Below, piece by piece: positions 52,788 through 60,870 of a stretch of 64,000 bases of DNA. Source of the stretch: Paenibacillus harenae DSM 16969. GTDB taxonomy: Bacteria; Bacillota; Bacilli; Paenibacillales; Paenibacillaceae. The position numbers were made by a program, and so were the translations under genes. The first letter of the stretch is position 1, and each line of letters opens with the position of its first letter. The DNA is taken from contig NZ_AULV01000014.1 of the NCBI RefSeq assembly GCF_000422465.1, positions 186,001-250,000 on the forward strand, written 5' to 3'. The notes beneath the pieces were generated by a model. It ran no database searches, had not been told where the DNA came from, and saw nothing but the letters and a program-made list of their open reading frames with translations.

Positions 52788-53582
52788 CTATAGCGGCAAA
52801 TCTCTGCGTTTAAATATATATACGGCTAACGCATATAACAAGGAGCCGGCTAGGCCAAGACCGATTGCGTTCGGCCATATATCAGCCTCGCCTGCAGCTA
52901 TTTCCGTTGGTTGAAACAACGTAAGCACGGTCAAATAATCAAGCCATTCCAGATTTTCTGACATGTTCGAAAGCATTTGAAACAGGTAGAAAGCGGCGGA
53001 CAAGCCTCCCGAGGCAACCAGCGACTGCTTGGCGTCATTGAATAAAGACGAGAACAGAAAAGCATATCCGCTAATGACGAAGAACAACAAAAATCCCATG
53101 ATATTGATTTGGATAAACGCTGAACGATTAAAATCCGCATTTTCGATGAGAACCGGGACTGCCGCAATCCCCGCTAGCGTGGATACCAATACGAGCCCAA
53201 ACAACCCTGCGATCAAGACAGAGGCTTGCGTTACCGCCACCTTGCTTCGTGAAACCGGAGTAGCGAGCAAGTAGGCCATTGAGCCGCGATCAACCAGACT
53301 GGCCATTAATTGATTTGCCGCAATGATGCATAGGATGATCATAAAAAGGACGAAGGTAACTCCGTAAAATCCGGTTGCGATAAACCCTGTAAGCCCACTC
53401 ATTCCTTCTCCCATTCCGAAAGCGTCGCGCATGGCCTCGGGCAGCATTTCGAACGGATCGGATTCCGCGCTTGACGAGAACATGCTAATGATGACAATTA
53501 AATAAAATAAAATGAGTGCCGTAAATATAGAAAACAGCTTATAGGTTCGCAGCATGGTAGAAGCAAATAGCGCCTTATTCAT
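52788..53582 (-). CDS. ABC-2 type permease, second ABC locus
   Basis: A 264-residue protein with six hydrophobic segments. The beginning MNKALFASTMLRTYKLFSIF and the stretch LVDRGSMAYLLATPVSRSKV with a basic/Ser pair are typical of ABC-2 exporters. It overlaps its ATPase gene by four bases, so they are one transcript. It is a single permease, in contrast to the paired permeases of the neighbouring locus. Confidence 0.9.
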   Translation of the reverse strand: MNKALFASTMLRTYKLFSIFTALILFYLIVIISMFSSSAESDPFEMLPEAMRDAFGMGEGMSGLTGFIATGFYGVTFVLFMIILCIIAANQLMASLVDRGSMAYLLATPVSRSKVAVTQASVLIAGLFGLVLVSTLAGIAAVPVLIENADFNRSAFIQINIMGFLLFFVISGYAFLFSSLFNDAKQSLVASGGLSAAFYLFQMLSNMSENLEWLDYLTVLTLFQPTEIAAGEADIWPNAIGLGLAGSLLYALAVYIFKRRDLPL

Positions 53583-54466
53583 CCCTCATTCACCTTCCGA
53601 TCATAGTAATGCATGAAGATATCCTCCAGCTTCTGGGCATGTATATCCATATTCGTTACATTGCAGACGGATAATGTCCGAATAAAGTCGTCGTATTTCC
53701 CTTGCATAGCCACTTTAACTCTAAGACCGTCTTCCTGAATGATCTCCAGGTTCGACTCACGAAGAGAATCGATATCCCTTTTGGCGCCGAGCGTAAGATC
53801 GAATACTTTCCTCTGCATCGCTTGCAGCCGCTGAACATCTTCAACGGCGACGATACGGCCGTCCTTGATGATTCCTGCGCGGTCGCAGGTGCGATTGATT
53901 TCATCAAAGCTGTGCGAAGACATGATGACCGTCTTCCCTTTCTCCTTCGCCTCGAGCACAAGCTGGATGAACAGGTTCTGCATGAGCGGATCAAGCCCGG
54001 ATGTCGGTTCATCGAGGATGAGCACGGCCGGGTCATGCATAAAAGCAGCTACGATCCCGACCTTCTGCTTCATCCCTTTCGACATTTTACGGATTGGCGT
54101 ACCGGCATCGAATTGCAGCCTTTCGATAAGGCGGTCGCTCATCCCATTGTCCTTTATCCTCCGCATGCCCGCGATCAGGTTCAAGAACTGGAGTCCATTC
54201 ATCCCTTCCGGAAACGCGATTTCTCCGGGCAAATAACCGACATTGCGCTGTATATCGGCACTATTCTTCCAGCAGTCGATGCCATTGATCTTCGCATTGC
54301 CGCTATGAGGCTTCATGAACCCCATTAAATGTCGGATTGTGGTCGACTTCCCCGCTCCGTTCGGACCTAAGAAACCGAATACCTCGCCGCGCTTTACCTC
54401 GAAGGTCAAGCCAAAAATACCTCTGCCGTTCTTGAACGTCTTCGTTAACCGGTTAAGTTGAATCAA
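53579..54466 (-). CDS. ABC transporter ATPase, second ABC locus
   Basis: A 295-residue nucleotide-binding subunit. Walker A GPNGAGKST near residue 41, signature IRKMSKGMKQKVGI, Walker B AVLILDEPTSGLDP, switch His in SSHSFDE. The last 75 residues form the C-terminal regulatory extension. Divergent from a TetR gene with two operator dyads in between; transcribed with the permease downstream. Drug or peptide export is expected, substrate unknown. Confidence 0.93.
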   Translation of the reverse strand: MIQLNRLTKTFKNGRGIFGLTFEVKRGEVFGFLGPNGAGKSTTIRHLMGFMKPHSGNAKINGIDCWKNSADIQRNVGYLPGEIAFPEGMNGLQFLNLIAGMRRIKDNGMSDRLIERLQFDAGTPIRKMSKGMKQKVGIVAAFMHDPAVLILDEPTSGLDPLMQNLFIQLVLEAKEKGKTVIMSSHSFDEINRTCDRAGIIKDGRIVAVEDVQRLQAMQRKVFDLTLGAKRDIDSLRESNLEIIQEDGLRVKVAMQGKYDDFIRTLSVCNVTNMDIHAQKLEDIFMHYYDRKVNEG

Positions 54467-54488
54467 CTTAGGTCAACTCCTTCATTTG

Positions 54489-54581
54489 TTTTGAATTATT
54501 TTTATTAATATCATTCATAATAAACATAACCGTTCTCGTTATCAATAGGTTTTGAATGTATTTTATTGTATTCATTCAAAA
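54489..54581. promoter_or_regulatory. Two TetR-type operator dyads in the divergent region
   Basis: TTTTGAATT (54489) with CATTCATAA (ending 54520), and TTTTGAATG (54550) with CATTCAAAA (ending 54581). Half sites and 14-base spacing are almost the same as in the dyad at 49750-49778 in front of the other TetR gene. Confidence 0.72.
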
Positions 54582-54612
54582 CATACGGTATGCTTATATG
54601 GAGGTGAATGGA

Positions 54613-55227
54613 ATGGATGGTATGGAAGGTATGGATGGATATCAACAGCGGACGGAAAAGAAGAAGCAAGCCATACGGCATGCCGCATTCGATTTGTTCG
54701 CCTTTTATGGTATAGAGAAGGTCAGTCTTGCGGAGATTGCGAGAAAAGCTAATGTTTCTCCCGTAACAATCTATAATTACTTTGGAACGAAAGATGAGCT
54801 TGTCAAAACCGTACTGTCCTCCTTTTTGGAGGAAGCCTGGCAAAAGCATATTGAACTGATGAAGAGTGACCTTTCTTTTCCCGAGAAGATAAAGAAAATG
54901 ATGTTCGACACCGAAGAATATATGCTGAAGTGGAATAAGGATATCCTGGATCGTATGCTATCCAATGATCCGGAATGGAGAGCCGGAGTTGAAATCATTG
55001 TAGGGAAAGCGATGCCTGAAGTCATACGATTCGTTGAGCTTGGGAAGAAAGAGGGTTATATCGATGAGAATTTGTCCACGGAGACGATTCTAGTCTATTT
55101 CAACCTTCTTAAGGAGATCAAACTGACTTCTGCCTTTAAAGAGATTAGTACCGACGCCCGAAAGATGGAGGAATTGCAAAGGGTCTTTTTCTACGGCCTA
55201 TTTAATCGGAATATCGATAAAGAATAA
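54613..55227 (+). CDS. TetR/AcrR regulator of the second ABC exporter
   Basis: Start at ATG 54613 with GGAGGTG six bases upstream; 204 residues (an upstream frame to 54556 is not used). The helix-turn-helix is AIRHAAFDLFAFYGIEKVSL with EIARKANVSPVTIYNYFGTK, ending in the conserved Y-N-Y-F-x-x-K-D-E-L. The rest is the effector domain. Divergent from the ATPase/permease pair, with two operators between. Confidence 0.92.
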   Translation: MDGMEGMDGYQQRTEKKKQAIRHAAFDLFAFYGIEKVSLAEIARKANVSPVTIYNYFGTKDELVKTVLSSFLEEAWQKHIELMKSDLSFPEKIKKMMFDTEEYMLKWNKDILDRMLSNDPEWRAGVEIIVGKAMPEVIRFVELGKKEGYIDENLSTETILVYFNLLKEIKLTSAFKEISTDARKMEELQRVFFYGLFNRNIDKE

Positions 55228-55381
55228 TTGCTTGACTCCGACAAAAACGCCCATTGCCAAATCATGCGTGTAGACAACAACTGCTGCGGTAACGACCATA
55301 ATGAATCTCATCATGGAGGTATAGCTTATTTTGATTAAACCCATATCAAACAATTAAACCGGAACCGTGCCCTTTTCGGTT

Positions 55382-55523
55382 CCTTTCTACTACGGATGGA
55401 TTATTGTCGGCGTGCGGCTTAGGACTTGTTTTCTCTGGCCCGGGGCAAACATATGGCGTTTCCACCTTTATTGATGCTTATATCGAAAAGACCAATTGGA
55501 GCCGAACAACTATTTCATCGTAA
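55382..55523 (+). pseudogene. Frameshifted N-terminal remnant of an MFS transporter
   Basis: Two reading frames join: PFYYGWIIVG starting at 55382, then a frame change, and ACGLGLVFSGPGQTYGVSTF continuing to a stop at 55523 (end KTNWSRTTISS). Together they match the first helix and loop of a known MFS subgroup (Y-Y-G-W-I-I-V, then S-G-P-G-Q-T-Y). No downstream helices are present. Confidence 0.75.
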
Positions 55524-55636
55524 AAAATACGACTAGCGGACTTGACGGAACTGAAATCAATTATCGTGCTATTGCTGCTCTTTTCTCCACTCGGCCTTTG
55601 GCAGAGTAACACTTTAATAATTGTCAGAATATTATG

Positions 55637-55665
55637 TATAATTGAATTATCTGAAAGCGTTTGCA
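55637..55665 (+). promoter_or_regulatory. Promoter with CcpA (cre) site
   Basis: TATAAT at 55637-55642 is a perfect -10; the -35 is weak. TGAAAGCGTTTGCA at 55652-55665 matches the cre consensus TGWAANCGNTNWCA at all but one position and lies at the predicted transcription start, where CcpA binding represses. Confidence 0.75.
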
Positions 55666-55694
55666 AAATAATCAAACGACAGGAGGCATTTGCC

Positions 55695-55874
55695 ATGATC
55701 TTCGAATCGAAGTACAGGAGACAGGCAATGGAGAAATGGGATCAAGAAAGGGAAGAAACGGTCGCTGTGGTGAAGCAAGATTGGATCCATTTTTGGGGTC
55801 GATTAAATCATACAAAGAAACGGCTTAAAGATACTGCCACCCTACTTATTCATACCGGTAAAAAGCAAACATGA
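55695..55874 (+). CDS. Small charged protein under probable catabolite control
   Basis: A 59-residue protein from ATG 55695 with AGGAGG eight bases upstream; a longer frame from 55542 has no ribosome site and crosses the promoter. It is basic and helical (FESKYRRQAMEKWDQEREET then WIHFWGRLNHTKKRLKDT) with no signal or membrane segment. It is not recognised. A cre site overlaps the predicted transcription start and a terminator follows at once, so it is a complete small transcription unit whose expression likely rises when preferred sugars are absent. Confidence 0.8.
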   Translation: MIFESKYRRQAMEKWDQEREETVAVVKQDWIHFWGRLNHTKKRLKDTATLLIHTGKKQT

Positions 55875-55915
55875 ACGGAAGGCTCGCATGAAGATGCGAA
55901 CCTTCCGTTTTTTTA
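55873..55915 (+). terminator. Rho-independent terminator of the 59-residue gene
   Basis: AACGGAAGGCTCGCAT pairs with ATGCGAACCTTCCGTT around a GAAG loop and is followed by TTTTTTA. Confidence 0.92.
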
Positions 55916-56065
55916 TTTCATGATCATCAACGGGGCATTTCGCTTGATGTAATACTTTTCGGCACAACTTCCCATAATGACTTCACTAACTACCCTAACA
56001 GCGGCTGCCTAATAGGATAAGGTCATTTGACCCTTTTTATGAGTCACACTTTATGGACTCCTTGG

Positions 56066-56098
56066 AAAAAATAAAAGGAGCCCTTGGACAGGGCTCCT
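56066..56098 (-). terminator. Rho-independent terminator of rpsF-ssb-rpsR
   Basis: On the minus strand GGAGCCC and GGGCTCC form a perfect seven-bp stem and TTTTATTTTTTCC follows. It is 28 bases past the rpsR stop. The 150 bases before it (55916-56065) hold no supported gene. Confidence 0.9.
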
Positions 56099-56125
56099 CC
56101 GTTTCATGCATATTCGCTTATCGAC

Positions 56126-56410
56126 CTATTCAGTCGTGTAAGGAAGCAATGCGATTTGACGTGAACGTTTAACTGCAACTGTAAGCAAGCGTTGGTATTT
56201 CGCGCTTGTACCTGTCACACGGCGTGGTAAAATTTTGCCGCGCTCGCTGATAAACTTTTTCAGCAAATCTGTATCTTTATAATCAATTTTAGTGATTTTG
56301 TTTACAGTAAAGAAACACACTTTACGGCGTTTGTTGCGTCCGCCTTTACGTCCGCTGAACTTACGCTCCGGACGCTCGTCGCCGCCATTATCTCTTTGCT
56401 TGAAAGCCAT
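56126..56410 (-). CDS. rpsR: 30S ribosomal protein S18
   Basis: 94 residues from ATG 56410, eight bases after GGAGG; a longer frame to 56425 is not used. [37 protein letters not shown] and RQIALLPYT are the S18 hallmarks. The N-terminal basic extension is longer than in E. coli. S18 pairs with S6 on the platform of the 30S subunit. Last gene of the rpsF-ssb-rpsR operon, 27 bases after ssb. Confidence 0.98.
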   Translation of the reverse strand: MAFKQRDNGGDERPERKFSGRKGGRNKRRKVCFFTVNKITKIDYKDTDLLKKFISERGKILPRRVTGTSAKYQRLLTVAVKRSRQIALLPYTTE

Positions 56411-56437
56411 TGTCGTATCCTCCATTCGTTGATCATT

Positions 56438-56965
56438 TTAAAACGGCAAATCATCTTCCGATATATCAATTGGGCGTCCGTCATCCTGGAAAGGATCACG
56501 GCTGTCATTACGCGAGTTATTGTTAGATCGGCTTCCGCCTCCGCTGGATGCGTTGCCGCCGGAGTTTCCTCCGCCACTGCCTGTACCGCCGCCTGAGCTG
56601 CTGTAGCTACTTCCTCCGCCCTCTTCACGCGCCGCTCCGCCTTCACGGTTAGACTCCAAGAACCGTACGTTATCGGCAATAACTTCCGTCACATACACGC
56701 GCTTGCCTTCGTTGTTCTCGTAGTTCCGCACTTGAATGCGTCCCTCAACCGCCGTTAGACGGCCTTTGCGTAAGTAATTGGCGCAGGTTTCGGCCAACTG
56801 ACGCCAGGTTACAACCGGAATGAAATCCGCTTCACGCTCGCCTTGACCGCTCGTAAACGGACGGTCTACCGCAATCGTGAATTGTGTAACCGCAACGCCT
56901 GCAGGCGTATAGCGAAGCTCGGGGTCTCTCGTCAATCTACCAATCAATATTACACGATTTAACAT
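56438..56965 (-). CDS. ssb: Single-stranded DNA-binding protein SsbA
   Basis: A 175-residue SSB. The OB-fold covers residues 1-105 ([40 protein letters not shown]), followed by a long Gly/Ser/Asn-rich linker and the acidic tip EDDLPF that binds partner proteins. The homotetramer coats single-stranded DNA during replication and repair. Middle gene of the rpsF operon. Confidence 0.98.
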   Translation of the reverse strand: MLNRVILIGRLTRDPELRYTPAGVAVTQFTIAVDRPFTSGQGEREADFIPVVTWRQLAETCANYLRKGRLTAVEGRIQVRNYENNEGKRVYVTEVIADNVRFLESNREGGAAREEGGGSSYSSSGGGTGSGGGNSGGNASSGGGSRSNNNSRNDSRDPFQDDGRPIDISEDDLPF

Positions 56966-57001
56966 CGTTTCCGACCTCCCAATCGAACAATCCTGCGTGG
57001 A

Positions 57002-57286
57002 CTAAGCGACGTCTCTGACGATCAACGAACGAATAACTTCATCCGTAATCTTCATGATGCGGTCAAGTTCATTCACAACTTCAGTCGTTGCGTTGAAATG
57101 TACCAGTACGAAGTACCCATCACGAAGCTTGTTGATCTCATACGCAAGACGGCGTTTTCCCATCACGTCTGTCTTTGTGACTTCTCCGCCATTGGAGATG
57201 ATGCCATTGAATTTATCAACGATCGCTTGAACGTTTTCTTGTTCAACGTCTGGACGAATGATGTACATCACTTCATATTTGCGCAT
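57002..57286 (-). CDS. rpsF: 30S ribosomal protein S6
   Basis: A 94-residue S6 beginning MRKYEVMYIIRPDVEQENVQ; KRRLAYEINKLRDGYFVLVHF is the conserved second half of the fold. AAAGGAGGTG precedes the ATG. It pairs with S18 (rpsR, same operon), and the S6:S18 complex represses this operon in B. subtilis through the mRNA leader; here a GC-rich hairpin and the bases CCGTTAG lie in the leader, but I cannot confirm the protein-binding motif. Confidence 0.98.
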   Translation of the reverse strand: MRKYEVMYIIRPDVEQENVQAIVDKFNGIISNGGEVTKTDVMGKRRLAYEINKLRDGYFVLVHFNATTEVVNELDRIMKITDEVIRSLIVRDVA

Positions 57287-57358
57287 ATTGTTTCACCTCC
57301 TTTTGGACTAACGGCCCCATAAATGGAGCAAGGAACGAGCATTTGCTCGCATCTCTAT

Positions 57359-57387
57359 ACTATACCAAATCAAATCGCCTATGACAA
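57359..57387 (-). promoter_or_regulatory. Promoter of the rpsF operon
   Basis: On the minus strand TTGTCA (57387-57382) and TATAGT (57364-57359) are 17 bases apart. The leader of about 65 bases contains the hairpin GCGAGCAAATGCTCGT at about 57335-57350. Confidence 0.8.
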
Positions 57388-57556
57388 GCATAAATCCATA
57401 GCGCTTGTTATTTGGAAGATGCAGCACATTTCATGTAAAGCTTTACAACCGTTATTTCTGGCTTATGAAATGCTTCTTACTGCGAATACTAAAGTTCCGA
57501 GCGACTGCTTATTTGCATTCGTTCAATAAAACCAGAACCAGCTGGAGGAGATCATA

Positions 57557-57739
57557 ATGGGCGAATGGACAACCTTCGTAGCCGGAGACAGAGCACCAAA
57601 CGACGGCACTTATATTGAACACGGAGACAATTCATTTCATATGGGTGTCAAGAATCCCAAGAAAATTCAGCTTAGCAAAGGCGAGCGTTTTCCTGAAACA
57701 ACCAATCACGAACGCAGGTGGAGATTAATGGATCATTGA
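57557..57739 (+). CDS. YjzC-family protein
   Basis: A 60-residue protein opening MGEWTTFVAGDRAPNDGTYI and continuing with VKNPKKIQLSKGERFPETTN, the fixed pattern of the YjzC family of spore-forming Firmicutes. GGAGGAG precedes the ATG. The function is unknown; the family is often produced during sporulation in B. subtilis. It lies alone between the rpsF promoter region and the Cdd1-like gene. Confidence 0.88.
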   Translation: MGEWTTFVAGDRAPNDGTYIEHGDNSFHMGVKNPKKIQLSKGERFPETTNHERRWRLMDH

Positions 57740-58039
57740 TTTTTTGTAAATGACAGCGTATATTTCGATCCGTTATATGTCATTCTAAACTTCGACGGTG
57801 TAAGAGAGGTGTGGTTCCATTGAACCTATTGGTGAAAGGACCTCAAGAGGATTTCGTCCACTCCGTATAGAAGCGGAGGATTGTGCCAAAGACTACTGTC
57901 TGTAACACACGCGCATTATTCCTAATTGAATGAAGCTCCCGGGTTTCACATGCTTGCAGTGAGAATTGATCGACTCTGACCATCAATCACCGTCAAGAGG
58001 AGAGTTCGCGAGAGCTCTCTTTCTTCGTTGTCCTACCGA
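57740..58039. other. Non-coding stretch between yjzC-like and Cdd1-like genes
   Basis: No gene is supported. Two very short frames with ribosome-site-like starts occur at about 57820 (16 codons) and 57880 (16 codons) but look like chance. A weak hairpin around GAGAGTTCGCGAGAGCTCTC at 58000-58020 may end one of the flanking transcripts. Confidence 0.4.
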
Positions 58040-58501
58040 TTAGGACTTGTGCCATGCTTTGCTTGGCCGGTCGGTCGGATAACCATTCTGCTTCCGGTAT
58101 GCTTTACGTTCAATCGTAAAATCCCACCACTTCATCTCGCTCCCCGGATGATTGGCATGGTGTACGGCAAGCCTCATTACATCTTCCACGCATGGATCCA
58201 TCCACACGCCGTGTAACCTCTCCAGACGCTCGACAAGCTGCGCGCCGCTCTCTCCTCCGGTCTTTATATCTTCAAGCGAATGAAACCCAAGCTCGATCAA
58301 GTTAATAGCGAGTTTATGGCCGATAGAGGGCACGTTCTGGAACTTGGCGAGCGCAAGCAGCAGACGAGCTCTCTCTTCCGGAACCCGCAGGCTAGCGCTG
58401 AGCTGATCTGCCGTATAGCCGGCGATATCGGTCAGCTTGATTTTACTTTCCCGCATCGCTTTACGTTCAACATCGGTTAAAGGTAGCTTCGGCGTGCTCA
58501 T
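58040..58501 (-). CDS. Helix-hairpin-helix protein, Cdd1/pathogenicity-locus family
   Basis: A 153-residue protein. A helix-hairpin-helix segment (LAKFQNVPSIGHKLAINLIE, residues 52-71, then GFHSLEDIKTG) suggests DNA binding; the C-terminal half has GVWMDPCVEDVMRLAVHHAN and HPGSEMKWWDFTIERKAYR, which are typical of the Cdd1 family (PF11731). The family's exact role is not known. It precedes the tRNA-Ser gene on the same strand and is separated from it by a terminator. Confidence 0.82.
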   Translation of the reverse strand: MSTPKLPLTDVERKAMRESKIKLTDIAGYTADQLSASLRVPEERARLLLALAKFQNVPSIGHKLAINLIELGFHSLEDIKTGGESGAQLVERLERLHGVWMDPCVEDVMRLAVHHANHPGSEMKWWDFTIERKAYRKQNGYPTDRPSKAWHKS

Positions 58502-58535
58502 CGGAAATATCCTCCTTTATGTAAAATCGTGTAAA

Positions 58536-58564
58536 TAAAAAAACGATCCGGTTACCGAATCGTT
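58536..58564 (-). terminator. Rho-independent terminator after tRNA-Ser
   Basis: AAACGAT and ATCGTTT form a stem with a partly paired GC-rich inner part; on the minus strand TTTTTTTATT follows. Confidence 0.85.
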
Positions 58565-58579
58565 TGACTGTTATGTTTA

Positions 58580-58670
58580 TGGCGGAGAAGGTGGGATTCG
58601 AACCCACGCACGCTTTGACACGCCTAGCTGATTTCGAGTCAGCCCCCTTGGGCCTCTTGGGTACCTCTCC
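58580..58670 (-). tRNA. tRNA-Ser (anticodon CGA)
   Basis: A 91-base class II tRNA. The minus strand begins GGAGAGG, which pairs with CTTCTCC near the 3' end, followed by G and an encoded CCA. The anticodon stem-loop GCTGACTCGAAATCAGC has anticodon CGA for codon UCG. A long variable arm (AGGCGTGTCAAAGCGTG region) and the T arm GTGGGTTCGAATCCCAC are present. Confidence 0.97.
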
Positions 58671-58743
58671 GGACGCAAAGATTATATTATCATAAAGCAT
58701 GTCCTCGTGCAAGTGCTTTTTTTATTTTTTTAAGTGGCAAATA

Positions 58744-58962
58744 TTACGCTTCCGGCCCGCCCTCTACAGCTGCTTTCGAACGCAGTACCTTCTTCATGTT
58801 CTTCTCGAATTTAGCTCTTGGAATCAATACGCTGTGCTTGCACCCGACACATTTGATGCGGATATCCATTCCCATTCGAATAATTTCCATCTCGTTGGAA
58901 CCGCATGGGTGCTGCTTCTTCATTTGAACGATATCGCCTAACTCGAATTGCTTACGCTCCAT
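58744..58962 (-). CDS. DUF951 protein (YyzM type)
   Basis: A 72-residue protein: FELGDIVQMKKQHPCGSNEM followed by IRMGMDIRIKCVGCKHSVLI. The pair C-G-S-N and C-x-x-C is the DUF951 pattern, probably zinc binding. In B. subtilis a homologue (yyzM) also sits next to the mscS-like gene in this region. It starts 11 bases before the end of that gene, so translation is coupled. Function unknown. Confidence 0.93.
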   Translation of the reverse strand: MERKQFELGDIVQMKKQHPCGSNEMEIIRMGMDIRIKCVGCKHSVLIPRAKFEKNMKKVLRSKAAVEGGPEA

Positions 58963-59830
58963 CCTTTATGCCCCCCTTTTCATTCCGTTGGTAGGTCACC
59001 ATTCTCGGATACGGTATTTCGATCCCGTTTGCGTCCAACGCCTTTTTCATTTCCAAGTTTAATTTTCTTGCCAGCGCATGCTGCGTGTTAGGCTTGCACT
59101 CCGCAATCACACGAAGGGTTACTCCTGTCGGCGCTATGGCCTGTACGCCAAGCACCTCCGGCGCATTAACCAGATCCGTGTCCTGCAACGTGATCATCGT
59201 ATGGCGAATCACTTCGATGGCACGGTCTACTTCTTCCTCGAATGCGATCGATATATCGACAACCGCAATGGAATTGTTAATGGAGAAATTCGTTACTTCA
59301 TTAATCATACCGTTTGGAATGATGAACATCTCCCCCGTCCAGCTCTGAATTCGGGTTGTACGGAGCCCGATCATTTCTACTGTACCTTTAAATTGCCCGG
59401 ACTGTATAACGTCGCCTACGGCGAACTGGTCCTCCAGAACAATAAAGAAGCCTGTTATGATATCCTTCACCAGACTTTGTGCGCCGAAACCGATCGCCAG
59501 CCCCAACACGCCGGCTCCGGCAAGCAGCGGGCCCAAATCGATTCCGAACTCGGACAATACAAGCATTGCCGCAATAAAATATACAACATACGAAACGACG
59601 TTCTTCATCAGCTTCCCTAATGTCGTCATTCTTCTCGTATGACTAGGTAAACGCTTGCTTTCCCTTTCTAATACAACCCGGTTAATCGTTTTATGTATGA
59701 TCCAGACAAGAACTTTTCCCACAACTAGAATAATCGCCACGCGAAAGACGGCATTTCCGAGACCCTGCCATATTTCTTGGTTCGTCAACCATCCAGTTGC
59801 TGTTGCATATATTTCTTTCATTGTCATCAC
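58952..59830 (-). CDS. mscS: Small-conductance mechanosensitive channel, MscS family
   Basis: A 292-residue channel with three N-terminal hydrophobic segments (the third, GAGVLGLAIGFGAQSLVKDI, is the pore-lining TM3 with its glycine-alanine pattern) and a C-terminal beta/alpha cytoplasmic domain (FFIVLEDQFAVGDVIQSGQF with VEMIGLRTTRIQSW). It opens on membrane stretch to release solutes after osmotic down-shock. It is in the usual origin-region place before DUF951. Confidence 0.95.
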   Translation of the reverse strand: MMTMKEIYATATGWLTNQEIWQGLGNAVFRVAIILVVGKVLVWIIHKTINRVVLERESKRLPSHTRRMTTLGKLMKNVVSYVVYFIAAMLVLSEFGIDLGPLLAGAGVLGLAIGFGAQSLVKDIITGFFIVLEDQFAVGDVIQSGQFKGTVEMIGLRTTRIQSWTGEMFIIPNGMINEVTNFSINNSIAVVDISIAFEEEVDRAIEVIRHTMITLQDTDLVNAPEVLGVQAIAPTGVTLRVIAECKPNTQHALARKLNLEMKKALDANGIEIPYPRMVTYQRNEKGGIKDGA

Positions 59831-59860
59831 TATTCCTCCTTCTAAGCTGTAGACACCTGC

Positions 59861-60106
59861 TTACAGGTCGATTTGTTCATACCCTGAAAGGACCGGTTTG
59901 AATATGCCCCTTACTTCAACGTGCTCTTGGACAATCACATCCTTCACCGTATCAAGACGCTCATCCGGAAATTCAATGGACAGCGCGCAGCCGGCTGTAA
60001 TTTCCTTTGGCGTCGGGCGAATGTCAATGTCTATATCTGCGTATTCCAGCAGCATCTCGGCCCTTAAAGCCTGCTGCGTGGAATCGAATGCAATCAGCAT
60101 AAGCAA
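59861..60106 (-). CDS. DUF3343 putative sulfur/selenium carrier protein
   Basis: An 81-residue protein: LIAFDSTQQALRAEMLLEYA, then IRPTPKEITAGCALSIEFPD. The Cys in ITAGCALSI near residue 40 is the conserved residue of DUF3343, a family named a putative Se/S carrier because it often lies near cysteine desulfurases and selenium genes. Here a desulfurase-family gene is 1.3 kb away on the same strand, which is consistent. The C-terminus is short. Confidence 0.85.
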   Translation of the reverse strand: MLMLIAFDSTQQALRAEMLLEYADIDIDIRPTPKEITAGCALSIEFPDERLDTVKDVIVQEHVEVRGIFKPVLSGYEQIDL

Positions 60107-60247
60107 GTCCCCCGCTTCGTTTGCGATCCAACCTCAACAGCTATCCATTAGCTGATTAAGCTTGATCTTATTCAAAAACTATCTGACGTATAAAATGGTC
60201 AGCTCATCCATATACTAGTAACATATTGGCATTATCGGAGGGATTCT

Positions 60248-60853
60248 ATGAAGCTACCATTTATGAAGGACACACCGTTAAAGGTACCTTATACGACGGC
60301 AAATGTAATCGGTATGCTTGTCAATCGCTTAACCGCTATGTTCGAGGAAATGTCCGGCAACCGTCCGATCGTCATTGTATGCGTAGGAACGGACAGGTCG
60401 ACCGGCGATGCGCTTGGACCGCTTATCGGCACCTCATTATCGAAATACCGCAGTCCTCATTTTACTCTTTACGGCACATTAGAGGAACCCGTGCATGCCA
60501 TGAACTTAGATGATACCCTTCTGGAAATTAACAAGCAGTTTCATAAGCCGTTCGTCATTGGAATTGACGCTTGCCTCGGCCAAGTATCAAGCGTAGGCTG
60601 CATTCAACTGGGCGTCGGCCCTGTTCGTCCCGGTGCCGGTGTGAATAAAGAATTGCCTCCTGTCGGCGATATCCATTTGACGGGCATCGTGAACGTCGGA
60701 GGTTTCATGGAATATTTCGTGCTTCAGAATACCCGTCTTCATTTGGTTATGAAAATGGCTGATATTATTTCATTAAGCCTGTTTACCTCTATTGCCAACT
60801 ATGTCCAAATCGTAAGCGCCAGAGAACAAACTGCCGCTTCCGATAATAGCTGA
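60248..60853 (+). CDS. yyaC: YyaC-family sporulation protein (GPR-like peptidase fold)
   Basis: A 201-residue protein from ATG 60248, preceded by GGAGGG. VCVGTDRSTGDALGPLIG is the hallmark motif and VIGIDACLGQVSSVGCIQLG the second. The fold is that of hydrogenase maturation proteases and the spore protease GPR; B. subtilis yyaC lies in the same place beside parB and is expressed in the forespore. It is encoded divergent to the DUF3343 gene. Confidence 0.93.
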   Translation: MKLPFMKDTPLKVPYTTANVIGMLVNRLTAMFEEMSGNRPIVIVCVGTDRSTGDALGPLIGTSLSKYRSPHFTLYGTLEEPVHAMNLDDTLLEINKQFHKPFVIGIDACLGQVSSVGCIQLGVGPVRPGAGVNKELPPVGDIHLTGIVNVGGFMEYFVLQNTRLHLVMKMADIISLSLFTSIANYVQIVSAREQTAASDNS

Positions 60854-60870
60854 ATTGTTTTCTGCCCGAA

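Larger units (their letters stand above)
55228..55694. other. Gap with MFS remnant and the promoter of the next small gene
   Basis: Nothing intact is coded here. The stretch holds a broken MFS transporter start (55382-55523), a promoter with TATAAT at 55637 and a cre-like site at 55652-55665. Confidence 0.7.

Noticed and set aside
55920..56000. Minus-strand frame resembling the end of a universal stress protein (SCAEKYYIKRNAPLMIMK)
   Set aside because: About 26 codons only and no ATP-binding motif; too little to call a pseudogene.
57287..57360. S6:S18 autoregulatory leader of rpsF
   Set aside because: A hairpin and CCGTTAG are present but I could not match the bulged binding motif; left as a remark on rpsF.
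57815..57955. Two 16-codon peptides with ribosome-site-like starts
   Set aside because: No conserved features, no terminator of their own, and such short frames are expected by chance.
59005..59030. GGATACGGTATTTCG inside mscS, similar to the repeat core
   Set aside because: It is coding sequence of a conserved protein segment and lacks the rest of the element.
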